Origin: Fimenecus sp964557975
GTDB lineage: Bacteria; Bacillota; Clostridia; Oscillospirales; Acutalibacteraceae
Assembly (NCBI GenBank): GCA_964557975.1
Contig: CAZLCG010000006.1
Span: 1 to 64,000, forward strand
Direction of reading: 5' to 3'
DNA length: 64,000 nucleotides
Part shown: positions 16,497 to 24,173 of the stretch, piece after piece
How positions within the stretch are numbered: position 1 is the first letter of the stretch
How the letters are laid out: the number at the start of each line of letters is the position of its first letter
Position numbers and translations under genes: made by a program
Notes under the pieces: model-generated
Seen by the model: the letters and a program-made list of their open reading frames with translations, nothing else
The model's database searches: none
What the model was told of the DNA's origin: nothing

Positions 16497-17764
16497 AAAA
16501 GCTTCCTCCTTATAATTTCCTCAGCCGCAAGCATAACGCCTGACTTGCCGCTGTAAAAATTAAGACCGCCCTGCATCCAAACGGCATAGGGTTCTCTCAG
16601 CGGAGCGTCAGCCGAAAGCTCAATGGACGAGCCCGATGTAAAAGCGCCCGCCGACATAATAACCTTGCTGTCGTAGCCGGGCATATCCCACGGCATAGGC
16701 GTTACATAAGAATCGACGGGAGCGCCCTTCTGCATACCTTGGCAGAAGGCGATAAGCCTTTCTTCATTCTGCAAGCATACAGCCTGAATTATATCGTGCC
16801 TTTTTTCGTTGGATTTCGGCGTAACCTCAAAGCCGAGCTCCTCAAACAGCGCCGCCGCGAATACAGCGGTTTTAAGCGCCTCTTTAACAACTATGGGAGC
16901 GTTGAAAAGCCCGTAATAGATATTTTTTGTCTGACCGAGCGTTGCGCCGACCTCTCTGCCCAAGCCGGGTACGGTCATTCTGTATGAGCAAAGCTCAACC
17001 AAATCCTTTCTGCCGGCTATGTAACCGCCCGACGGAGCAATTCCTCCGCCCGCGTTCTTTATAAGCGAGCCCGCCATTAAATCGGCGCCGACCTCGGTAG
17101 GCTCTTTTTCCTCGACAAATTCGCCGTAGCAGTTATCGACCGTAACGACCGCGTTTTTATTGACCCTGTGAACAGTCTCGCATACCCTTTCAATTTCACT
17201 GACGGATAAGCTGTGCCTTAACGAATAGCCCCTTGAACGCTGAATATAAACCATCCTGACGTCGGGCTTCGCCGCTTCTTTTTCTATTTCGTCCCAATTT
17301 AATTCATCGTTCTCGGTCAAATCCACCTGTCTGTAGTTAACGCCGAAATCCTTTAAAGACCCGTTGCCCTTTTCGCCGTTAATTCCGATAACGGGATGAA
17401 TTGTATCGTACGGCAGACCCGTAACGCTCAGCATTGTGTCGTTCGGTCTTAACACACCGAAAAGCGCTACGCCGAGGGTGTGTGTTCCGCACGCGAGCGA
17501 GCCTGCCCTGATTACAGCGTCCTCACAGCCGAAAATACAAGCCGTAAGCCTGTCCGCCTTATCCCTGCCCCTGTCGCCGTAGCCGTAGCCCGTTGTGGTG
17601 TTAAAGTCGGCTTCGTCAACCCTGTTCTCTATAAAAGCGGAAAGAACCTTTTTCATATTGTATTCGCCCGTTTTTTCAATATCGGCAAACATCTTTTCCG
17701 CTTTAACGAGCGCCTTTTTTGACGCTTCCTCGGTCATTTTTGAAAATTCAAAGCATTCCTTCAT
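16493..17764 (-). CDS. PLP-dependent methionine gamma-lyase/aluminium-resistance family protein
   Basis: A 423-residue fold-type I PLP enzyme of the family annotated as methionine gamma-lyase or aluminium resistance protein (YnbB-like). Visible landmarks are RAGSLACGTHTLG, the phosphate-binding and substrate region VTGLPYDT, YIQRSRGYS, VDNCYGEFVE (cofactor aspartate), and the putative Schiff-base lysine in GSLIKNAGGG near residue 234. It probably cleaves or builds a sulfur amino acid in the cytoplasm; the true substrate of this family is poorly established. It overlaps the GNAT-like gene by 4 nt upstream and the phosphohexomutase by 4 nt downstream, so translation is coupled. Confidence 0.9.
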   Translation of the reverse strand: MKECFEFSKMTEEASKKALVKAEKMFADIEKTGEYNMKKVLSAFIENRVDEADFNTTTGYGYGDRGRDKADRLTACIFGCEDAVIRAGSLACGTHTLGVALFGVLRPNDTMLSVTGLPYDTIHPVIGINGEKGNGSLKDFGVNYRQVDLTENDELNWDEIEKEAAKPDVRMVYIQRSRGYSLRHSLSVSEIERVCETVHRVNKNAVVTVDNCYGEFVEEKEPTEVGADLMAGSLIKNAGGGIAPSGGYIAGRKDLVELCSYRMTVPGLGREVGATLGQTKNIYYGLFNAPIVVKEALKTAVFAAALFEELGFEVTPKSNEKRHDIIQAVCLQNEERLIAFCQGMQKGAPVDSYVTPMPWDMPGYDSKVIMSAGAFTSGSSIELSADAPLREPYAVWMQGGLNFYSGKSGVMLAAEEIIRRKLL

Positions 17765-18564
17765 AATTCAACTATTCCCAGATCCAAATAGTCCTTTCTT
17801 TCAAAGCCTATTTTTTTATAAAAATTTTCAGTTTTAATATCGCCGCAGGCGACAAGAATTTTCTCGCCTTTACCGCTAAGCTCGCCGCATATCGCTTTAA
17901 CGCAGTCGGAAAAATATCCTGTTTTGCCGAAGTCGGCGTCCTCGGCAATTTCACGCAGAAGCACCGTCTCGTTAAGCCTGTCCGAAACGGCGGCGCACAA
18001 AACCGAATTTTCGCCCGCTTTGACAGCCGTTACCGAGGTGAAGCCGCCGTCCACTCCTCTTTTAATTCTTTTAAGCCATTCCCGATATGCCTTTTCGCCG
18101 TATTTTTTTAAATCCTTTTCCGAAAGGCTGTATTTTAACGCGTTAAGCCTTTTCTGCGCCGTAAGCTCAAATGCTTTTCTCGGATCTCGGCTTATATCCG
18201 CGGTCTTTTCCGTTCTGCCGCATCCTCCCGAAAGTTCCATAAGGCTGAGCTTTGAAAATGCGGTTACGCCGAGCCTTGAGGTAAGCTCGGACGGACAGTG
18301 AACCACCATACCGCCGAGCTGTCTTATAAAATCCGCCATACCGTATAAATCGGCATTACCGTTTGCGGTTACGTAAACCTTGCTCATTTCCTTTTGAACA
18401 ATAAGCGCCGTAACCTCGTTTCCTTCGGTCTGGACCCATGCGCCGTCAACCGCTTGAAAATCAAGAAGCGAAAACAGCGCGAACCTGTCCGACGGCCGCG
18501 ACCCGAAGAAGTCCGAAAGACTTTTTGCCGTGTCGGGGGATAAATTATCTATGCCTTTAAGCAT
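17761..18564 (-). CDS. GNAT-like acetyltransferase protein
   Basis: A 267-residue protein starting at ATG 18564. That start is favoured by a GAGGAG sequence just upstream and by the 8-nt overlap with the preceding M42 gene, so the longer frame upstream is discarded. The N-terminal half is unrecognised (a domain around ALFSLLDFQAVDGAWVQTEG). The C-terminal part looks like a GNAT fold: GFTSVTAVKAGENSVLCAAVSD, a gap, then the closing motif ENFYKKIGFERKDYLDLG typical of acetyl-CoA-dependent N-acetyltransferases. The acceptor is unknown. It lies between peptidases and a PLP enzyme, which hints at amino acid or peptide chemistry. Confidence 0.7.
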   Translation of the reverse strand: MLKGIDNLSPDTAKSLSDFFGSRPSDRFALFSLLDFQAVDGAWVQTEGNEVTALIVQKEMSKVYVTANGNADLYGMADFIRQLGGMVVHCPSELTSRLGVTAFSKLSLMELSGGCGRTEKTADISRDPRKAFELTAQKRLNALKYSLSEKDLKKYGEKAYREWLKRIKRGVDGGFTSVTAVKAGENSVLCAAVSDRLNETVLLREIAEDADFGKTGYFSDCVKAICGELSGKGEKILVACGDIKTENFYKKIGFERKDYLDLGIVEL

Positions 18565-19567
18565 TGCAAAGCTCCTCGGCAAGAGCCGCCGCAAGTCTTT
18601 CAACGCTTTTAATATCCTCCGCCTTTGCGACCGAGGAGGGCGAATGAATATATCTTGTCGGCACGGAAAGCGTGATCGCTTTAACACCGCCTCCCGATTT
18701 GTGTATAGCCGCCGCGTCGTTTCCGCCCGCAACCGCGGTCTTTGTCTGAGCGGGAATTTTATTTTCCTTGGCTGTGCGGAACGCCTTTTTATAAAGCTCG
18801 GTATTGTAAACCGTGCCCCTGTCCATAAAGCTTATAACAGCGCCGCCGCCCAATTTACAGACCTTTTTGTTCTCGGGAACGTCGGGAATGTCGTTAGCCG
18901 TTGTGCTTTCAAGCACTATCGCGTAATCGGGCTTTTCCGAAAACGCCGCCGCTGAAGCGCCCCTTGTGCCGATTTCCTCCTGCACAAGAAAACACAGTGT
19001 CAAATCATAAGCGCAATCGGAATTTGCAATGTCAATAAGCATCATACATCCCGCCCTGTCGTCAAGAGCCTTCGCTTTGATAAATCCGTCGCCGAATTCA
19101 ACGTATTCCGAATAAAAATAAGCGCCGTCGCCGAGACTTACATATTTTTCCGCTTCTTTTCTGTCCTTTGCGCCGATGTCAATATACATATCCTCTGCTT
19201 TCGGCACCTTCATACGCTCGTCGCTTGTAAGCTGATGAAACGCCTTTGAGCCGATAACGCCGTGGACGCCGTTTTCGCCGACGGTAACAGCCCTGCCGAA
19301 AATGACCCTCTCGTCAATTCCGCCGACGCACGAAAATTTAAGAAAGCCATCGTCCGTAATGTAGGTTATTATAAATCCTACCTCATCCATGTGGGCGGTC
19401 AGCATAACCTTATTTTCAGGCGCTGAAAGCCCCTTTTTGCTAACTATTAAATTTCCGAGGCTGTCAACCCTGTATTTACATTCCTTCGGCAGCCTTGAAA
19501 TAATATACTCCCTGACGGCGTCCTCCCTGCCCGAAATTCCGTTTAAACCGCAAAGCTCTTTAAGCAT
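18557..19567 (-). CDS. M42 family metallo-aminopeptidase (second copy)
   Basis: A 336-residue dinuclear metal aminopeptidase of the M42 family (glutamyl aminopeptidase, FrvX and TET types) that trims N-terminal residues from short peptides in the cytoplasm, often as a dodecamer. Metal and catalytic motifs are intact: TAHMDEVGF, KALDDRAGC, VQEEIGTRGA and the late VPTRYIHSP. The start is ATG 19567, which overlaps the stop of the upstream paralogue by 8 nt. Two adjacent, clearly diverged M42 paralogues suggest different residue specificities or a mixed particle. Confidence 0.93.
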   Translation of the reverse strand: MLKELCGLNGISGREDAVREYIISRLPKECKYRVDSLGNLIVSKKGLSAPENKVMLTAHMDEVGFIITYITDDGFLKFSCVGGIDERVIFGRAVTVGENGVHGVIGSKAFHQLTSDERMKVPKAEDMYIDIGAKDRKEAEKYVSLGDGAYFYSEYVEFGDGFIKAKALDDRAGCMMLIDIANSDCAYDLTLCFLVQEEIGTRGASAAAFSEKPDYAIVLESTTANDIPDVPENKKVCKLGGGAVISFMDRGTVYNTELYKKAFRTAKENKIPAQTKTAVAGGNDAAAIHKSGGGVKAITLSVPTRYIHSPSSVAKAEDIKSVERLAAALAEELCNA

Positions 19568-20582
19568 AGTCGACGCCTCCGTCAAGAATATAATCGGCAA
19601 TAAGCATAGCCGTGTTTTCGACATCGCTTAAAGCTATTACTTCAATGCCCGTGTGCATATAGCGAAGCGGGATCGAAACAAGACCGCTTTTCATACCCTT
19701 GCCCGAAACCGACATAACGTCGGCGTTAGTGCCCGTTTTGCCGCCCATAATTTCAAGCTGATAAGGGATGTTCTTTTCCGCCGCAAGCATTTTAAGCTTT
19801 TCGGAAGTCTCAAGGCTCAGCGACGGCGCAACGCCTATCATAGGTCCTTTGCCCGATACGCCGCATTCGTATGCCTTGCTGTCGGGCGTAGAAGCAAAGC
19901 TTACGTCAACCGCAATAAATTCATCAGCTTCGGCGTTAAATGCGGCGGCAGCCGCGCCGCCCTCGGTAGTCTCCTCCAGTGAGGAAAACGAAACCGTTAT
20001 TTTCCGGCCGCACTCTTTATTTTTAAGAATATCAAGCGCGTAAATAATTGCCGCCATGCCTGCCCTGTCGTCAAAGGCGTGGCAGGAAACCCTGTCCCCC
20101 GCGAGAGGGATAAACTCCGAACAGACGGTGACTCTGTCGCCGGGCGTTACCGCTTCGCAGGCTTTTTCATAGTTCATGCCTATGTCAATAATCGCCTCGT
20201 CGGTTTCCATAGCCTTTCTTTCGTCCGAACCGTTCTGAAGATGAACGGGCGTGCTTATTATAACTCCGTTTATGTCCCGATTGCCGTGAACGGTTACCTG
20301 CTGGGCGCAGAGCGTTCTGTTGTCGATTCCGCCGCAGGAGGCAACACGCAGGAAACCCTCCTCGGTAATCGAGGTCACGATCATACCCACGCGGTCGATA
20401 TGAGCGTCAAGAAGGATGTGCGATCCTTTGCCGTCAATTTCGCATATAAGGCTTCCCAAAGCGTCTGTACGCGTTTCACCGTAGCGGCTCAAATACTTTT
20501 CCGCCGCCTTGACAGCACTGTGTTCCGCGCCCGAAACGCCGTCTGCGTCCGTTAAATCCTTTAGAACCCTTTGTATATCCAT
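19560..20582 (-). CDS. M42 family metallo-aminopeptidase (first copy, divergent active site)
   Basis: A 340-residue M42 paralogue of the downstream gene. It keeps LDAHIDRVGM, HAFDDRAGM and RYMHTGIEV, but the catalytic Glu region reads SSLEETTEGGAAAA where the neighbour and most relatives have QEEIGTRGA. Two adjacent glutamates are retained, so activity is possible, but the substituted loop sets it apart. It lies 16 bp after galK and overlaps the next M42 gene by 8 nt, all on one transcript. Confidence 0.9.
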   Translation of the reverse strand: MDIQRVLKDLTDADGVSGAEHSAVKAAEKYLSRYGETRTDALGSLICEIDGKGSHILLDAHIDRVGMIVTSITEEGFLRVASCGGIDNRTLCAQQVTVHGNRDINGVIISTPVHLQNGSDERKAMETDEAIIDIGMNYEKACEAVTPGDRVTVCSEFIPLAGDRVSCHAFDDRAGMAAIIYALDILKNKECGRKITVSFSSLEETTEGGAAAAAFNAEADEFIAVDVSFASTPDSKAYECGVSGKGPMIGVAPSLSLETSEKLKMLAAEKNIPYQLEIMGGKTGTNADVMSVSGKGMKSGLVSIPLRYMHTGIEVIALSDVENTAMLIADYILDGGVDYA

Positions 20583-20598
20583 AAAGCTCCTCCGAAAA

Positions 20599-21879
20599 TC
20601 AGATTTCCGTTCCGCCGACAGGTCTTATCGAAAGCACATAGCAAGAGCCTTCGCCGAAAACGTCCTCCATAGTCTTTTTGTACTCGTCCAAAAGCTCATC
20701 GGGTACAAAAGCCTGAATAGTCCCCGCAAAGCCGCCGCCGTGGACGCGCCACGCTCCCCTGCCCTTTAAAACGCTTTCCGACAGCGCAAGGGCTATCGAA
20801 ACGGGCTGAATATCCGGCTGCTTTACGGCAAAAACATTCTGGTTATACATATATGATGACTCTCCGCTCTCTATTGTATACCTCTTGAATGTGTCAAAAT
20901 CATTATTTTTGAGAGCCTCAACCTCTTTTTCCACCCTTTTGTTGTCTTGAAAGAAATGAATTGCCCTTAAAACCGCGCGGTCGCCGACGGCTTTCCTCAA
21001 CTCGGGAATATTTTTTTTAAATTCCTCCTCATCGACCTCTCTTAAAACGGATTTGCCGAACTGCCGAGCCACGCTTTCCATTTCAATTCGTATAGCGGCG
21101 TATTCGTCCGTAAGATTTGAGTGACTGCCCTTTGTGTCAACTATGCAAAGCGAATGTCCGCACGACGCAAAGTCAAATTTAATTTCTTCGATGACAGGCT
21201 CTTTCGGGTCGTTAAAATCAATCGTAACAAAGCTTCCCACCGAGCAGGCGGTCTGATCCATAAGTCCGCATGGCTTGCCGAAATATTCGTTTTCCGCGTA
21301 CTGGGCGATTTTTGCAATCGTAACCGCGTCAACATTGCCGTCGTTATAAAGATAATTGAGCATAGTGCCCACAAGCACCTCATAGGCGGCCGAGGAGGAA
21401 AGCCCCGAGCCCGACAGCACCTTAGACGCGGTAACCGCGTTTAAGCCGCCTATCTTATAGCCGTAATTCAAAAAGCCCTTGCAAACGCCTCTTACAAGCG
21501 CGGGCGAACGTCCCGATTCCTCGGGATGCACCGATAAATCGGAAAGGTCGACCGTATCCATAGCATAGTTCTTGGATTTAACCCTTACCGTGCCGTCGCC
21601 GTTCTTACACGCAAGCGCGATTGCGTCAAGGTTAATGCCCGCCGCAAGCACCTTGCCGTGATTATGGTCGGTATGGTTTCCGCAAACCTCGGTTCTTCCC
21701 GGCGCGGAAAACAGATGAAGCTCGCCTTGCTGAGAAAAGTTTTCGTCAAAGTCGTCGCAAAGCGAACAAAATCGTTCATACTGTGCCTTTACTTCCGCTT
21801 CGGTAACATAAACCCTTTTAAATCTTTCGTCAAACGCGCCGTCCCGAATTTCACTTTTAAGCTGTTTGGTTAATGACAT
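20599..21879 (-). CDS. galK: Galactokinase
   Basis: A 426-residue GHMP kinase that phosphorylates galactose to galactose-1-phosphate with ATP. The galactokinase signature GRTEVCGNHTDHNHG covers residues 61-75, the ATP loop is VLSGSGLSSSAAYE, and the third motif is GRGAWRVHGGGFAGT. ATG 21879 is used because an AAAGGG site lies upstream; a TTG three codons earlier gives poorer spacing. It sits 18 bp after a VTT membrane protein and 16 bp before the M42 pair. GalT and GalE are not in the window. Confidence 0.93.
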   Translation of the reverse strand: MSLTKQLKSEIRDGAFDERFKRVYVTEAEVKAQYERFCSLCDDFDENFSQQGELHLFSAPGRTEVCGNHTDHNHGKVLAAGINLDAIALACKNGDGTVRVKSKNYAMDTVDLSDLSVHPEESGRSPALVRGVCKGFLNYGYKIGGLNAVTASKVLSGSGLSSSAAYEVLVGTMLNYLYNDGNVDAVTIAKIAQYAENEYFGKPCGLMDQTACSVGSFVTIDFNDPKEPVIEEIKFDFASCGHSLCIVDTKGSHSNLTDEYAAIRIEMESVARQFGKSVLREVDEEEFKKNIPELRKAVGDRAVLRAIHFFQDNKRVEKEVEALKNNDFDTFKRYTIESGESSYMYNQNVFAVKQPDIQPVSIALALSESVLKGRGAWRVHGGGFAGTIQAFVPDELLDEYKKTMEDVFGEGSCYVLSIRPVGGTEI

Positions 21880-21897
21880 TTTACCCAACCCTTTCGG

Positions 21898-22656
21898 TTA
21901 TTTATTTTCTTTTTCTTTTTCTTTTTTCTGCTCGTCTTTGCCCTTGGCGCTGTTGTAAAAATCAATAAACGAATTAATTCCTATCATCGCAAGCCCCGAA
22001 ATGGCAAAAATAATTACCAGCGGCAGCATAAACGCCAACGAAAAGGGATTATATACATGACGTCCTACCATACTGTAGGAAATGATCCTCGGCAAAAAGC
22101 CGATTACCGACAGCGCGACATATTTATAATAATTAAACTCCATAGCTCCGTAAAGCTGACTTACGGTGTTAATAGGTACTACGGGAACAAGCCTGAAGCC
22201 TGTAAGCAGACCTCCCTTTGCCTTTGTGTCGGACTGAATAATTTTCCTGACGTTTTCATAGCTGTATAAGAATTTGTGTACAAATCCCCCGCCTAAATGC
22301 TTGCCCCAAAAATATTTTATCGTTATGAGAATTATAAAACCCGCTATATTTATAAATACCGCGTAAACCGTTTCAAAAACCATACCCGCAATAACGCAGA
22401 CCGCTGAGGTCGGAACAGGTATTATTGCCTTTGCAAGATAAATAAGCAAAATTGCGATGATTACAAGCCCTTTATTGGGTATTGCCGCGACAGCGTCCTC
22501 AAAATCGGCGAGCATCTGCAAAAATTCCTCATATCTTACGGCTAATTCCTGAACCTGCATAAGAAGTGTCAGCGCAAGCAGCGCTATCGCGATAACGATT
22601 AAAAAGACTCCCAAAAAGTTAAGCAGCTTTTTTCTGTTTACCGTTTTCCTTTTCAA
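21898..22656 (-). CDS. TVP38/TMEM64 (VTT domain) membrane protein
   Basis: A 252-residue membrane protein of the DedA-related VTT family, linked in other organisms to lipid scrambling or undecaprenyl-phosphate handling. It has an N-terminal membrane segment, the VTT core with AIIPVPTSAVCVIAG and GFRLVPVVPINTVSQLYGAM (family glycine/proline pattern), and a Lys/Glu-rich cytoplasmic tail. The start is TTG 22656, 8 nt after GAGAGGTG; no ATG fits. It is the first gene of the galK-peptidase-mutase operon. Confidence 0.88.
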   Translation of the reverse strand: MKRKTVNRKKLLNFLGVFLIVIAIALLALTLLMQVQELAVRYEEFLQMLADFEDAVAAIPNKGLVIIAILLIYLAKAIIPVPTSAVCVIAGMVFETVYAVFINIAGFIILITIKYFWGKHLGGGFVHKFLYSYENVRKIIQSDTKAKGGLLTGFRLVPVVPINTVSQLYGAMEFNYYKYVALSVIGFLPRIISYSMVGRHVYNPFSLAFMLPLVIIFAISGLAMIGINSFIDFYNSAKGKDEQKKEKEKENK

Positions 22657-22694
22657 CCTGCCGTCACCTCTCTTGACCGTAATTCAGCACTCTA

Positions 22695-22723
22695 ATTTTA
22701 TAACATATTCCTCTCAAGGTCAA
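22695..22723 (-). promoter_or_regulatory. Promoter of the VTT-galK-M42 operon
   Basis: Minus-strand TTGACC (22723-22718) and TAAAAT (22700-22695) have 17-bp spacing, about 40 bp upstream of the TTG start. Confidence 0.65.
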
Positions 22724-22817
22724 TCGAATTATGAATTTTTCATTTTTATTTTTTTGTGTTATTACCGCCTGTTTTATGCTACAATAGTAACCTGATAATT
22801 ATTACGGAGGTAAAATT

Positions 22818-23777
22818 ATGCCAAAAACCGTTATACTTGACGCAATAACCACAAATCCGGGCGATTTATCATGGGATTGGCTTAAACAGTACGGCGAGCT
22901 TAAGGTTTACGACAGAACGCCGAAAGAAAAAATTGAGGAGAGAACCGCGTCGGCGGACGTCGTAATAACCAACAAAACTCCGCTTCCGAGGGAAGCAATA
23001 GAAAAAATGCGGAACGTAAAATTTATCGCTCTGCTTTCAACGGGCTACAATGTTGTTGACTGCGCTTACGCAAGGGAAAGGGGTATCCCCGTTTCAAACA
23101 TCCCGTCTTATTCAACGTCGGCTGTCGCGCAGCTCGTGTTTGCATTTATTTCGGAATTTGCCTGCGGCGCGGCTTTGCACGACAGAAGCGTTAAAAACGG
23201 CGAATGGTGCGCCTGTCCCGATTTCTGCTATTGGAAACAGCCCCTCTGGGAGCTTCAGGGCAAGACGATCGGAATTGTCGGCTTCGGTAAAATCGGTCAG
23301 GCGGTTGCGGATATTGCCGAAGCGTATAAAATGAATATTCTTGCCTGCTCGGGTCACGAAACCGACCAATCGCACCGTAAGAGCTTTAAATGGGTTACGC
23401 TCTCCGAGCTTGCCGAGCAGTCGGACATTATCACCTTCCACTGCCCGCTCACGGAAAGAACCACGGGAACGGTAAACGCCGATTTCATTTCAAAATGCAA
23501 GCCCGCGGCGTATATAATAAATACCTCAAGAGGGCCTGTTGTCGATGAGCGGGCGCTTGCCGACGCCTTAAATTCGGGCAGAATAGCAGGCGCGGCGGTC
23601 GACGTGTTGAGCACAGAACCGCCAAAGCCCGACAATCCGCTGCTGACAGCGAAAAACTGCATTATTACGCCCCATATAGCGTGGGCAGGCTATGAAACCC
23701 GTTCAAGGCTTATGGATATTCTAAAGGCAAACGTAAAAGCGTTTTTTGACGGCAAGCCGCAAAATGTTGTTAATTAA
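22818..23777 (+). CDS. D-2-hydroxyacid dehydrogenase (glycerate/hydroxypyruvate type)
   Basis: A 319-residue NAD(P)-dependent dehydrogenase. The nucleotide-binding motif is VGFGKIGQAV, the catalytic arginine lies in NTSRGPVVDE, and the catalytic histidine in TPHIAWAGYE. The last motif, with Trp-Ala after His, resembles glycerate dehydrogenases (HprA-like) more than D-lactate dehydrogenases, so reduction of hydroxypyruvate or a similar 2-oxoacid is likely. A CGGAGG ribosome site precedes the ATG. It is a monocistronic gene, divergent from the VTT operon. Confidence 0.9.
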   Translation: MPKTVILDAITTNPGDLSWDWLKQYGELKVYDRTPKEKIEERTASADVVITNKTPLPREAIEKMRNVKFIALLSTGYNVVDCAYARERGIPVSNIPSYSTSAVAQLVFAFISEFACGAALHDRSVKNGEWCACPDFCYWKQPLWELQGKTIGIVGFGKIGQAVADIAEAYKMNILACSGHETDQSHRKSFKWVTLSELAEQSDIITFHCPLTERTTGTVNADFISKCKPAAYIINTSRGPVVDERALADALNSGRIAGAAVDVLSTEPPKPDNPLLTAKNCIITPHIAWAGYETRSRLMDILKANVKAFFDGKPQNVVN

Positions 23778-24173
23778 ATTGAGACAAAAAAGAAAAACGG
23801 CAAAATACCCCGTTTTGGGCGGGTTCAAATTCACGCCGTCAGGCTGAAGCTGTTTTAGATTAAAGCAAATATTAAAATTACAAATAAAACCCGCTATGCC
23901 GCTTTCGAGAATGAAAGATGTCATAATGGGTTTTATATTTTTTGTGATGATTAAAACAATAGATTTTTTCAAGTTTTATTCTGTGACAAGCACAGAGTGA
24001 TATTTTTGATAAATCAAAAGTTTTATTGAAGCCTTACGGCTTCGGTTTTATTTTATTCGCCTCTTAAACTGTGCGAAGCACAATAAAACTGCGAAGCAAT
24101 GACACCGCCGTAAGGCAATACCGCTCGCCGCAAAGCGAATAAAGCCAAGTAACCGTTTCCCGCTTGTTTTTAC
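23778..24173. other. Intergenic region with several small hairpins and an inverted repeat
   Basis: No gene is seen in these 396 bp. The hairpin GAAGCC/GGCTTC (about 24029-24044) is followed by a T-rich run on the plus strand and could end the dehydrogenase transcript. Other dyads are GTGC-GAA-GCAC (about 24073) and TTTATTCGC / GCGAATAAA (near 24055 and 24137), which enclose about 75 bp. GCCTTACGGC and its complement also recur. This looks like a degenerate mobile repeat or remnant. Confidence 0.45.

Noticed and set aside
18565..18732. N-terminal extension of the GNAT-like protein
   Set aside because: It overlaps the M42 gene in another frame and is Arg-rich shadow sequence; ATG 18564 has a ribosome site.
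22740..22800. Promoter of the D-2-hydroxyacid dehydrogenase gene
   Set aside because: TACAAT is present but the nearest TTG hexamer is 20 bp away; too weak to list.
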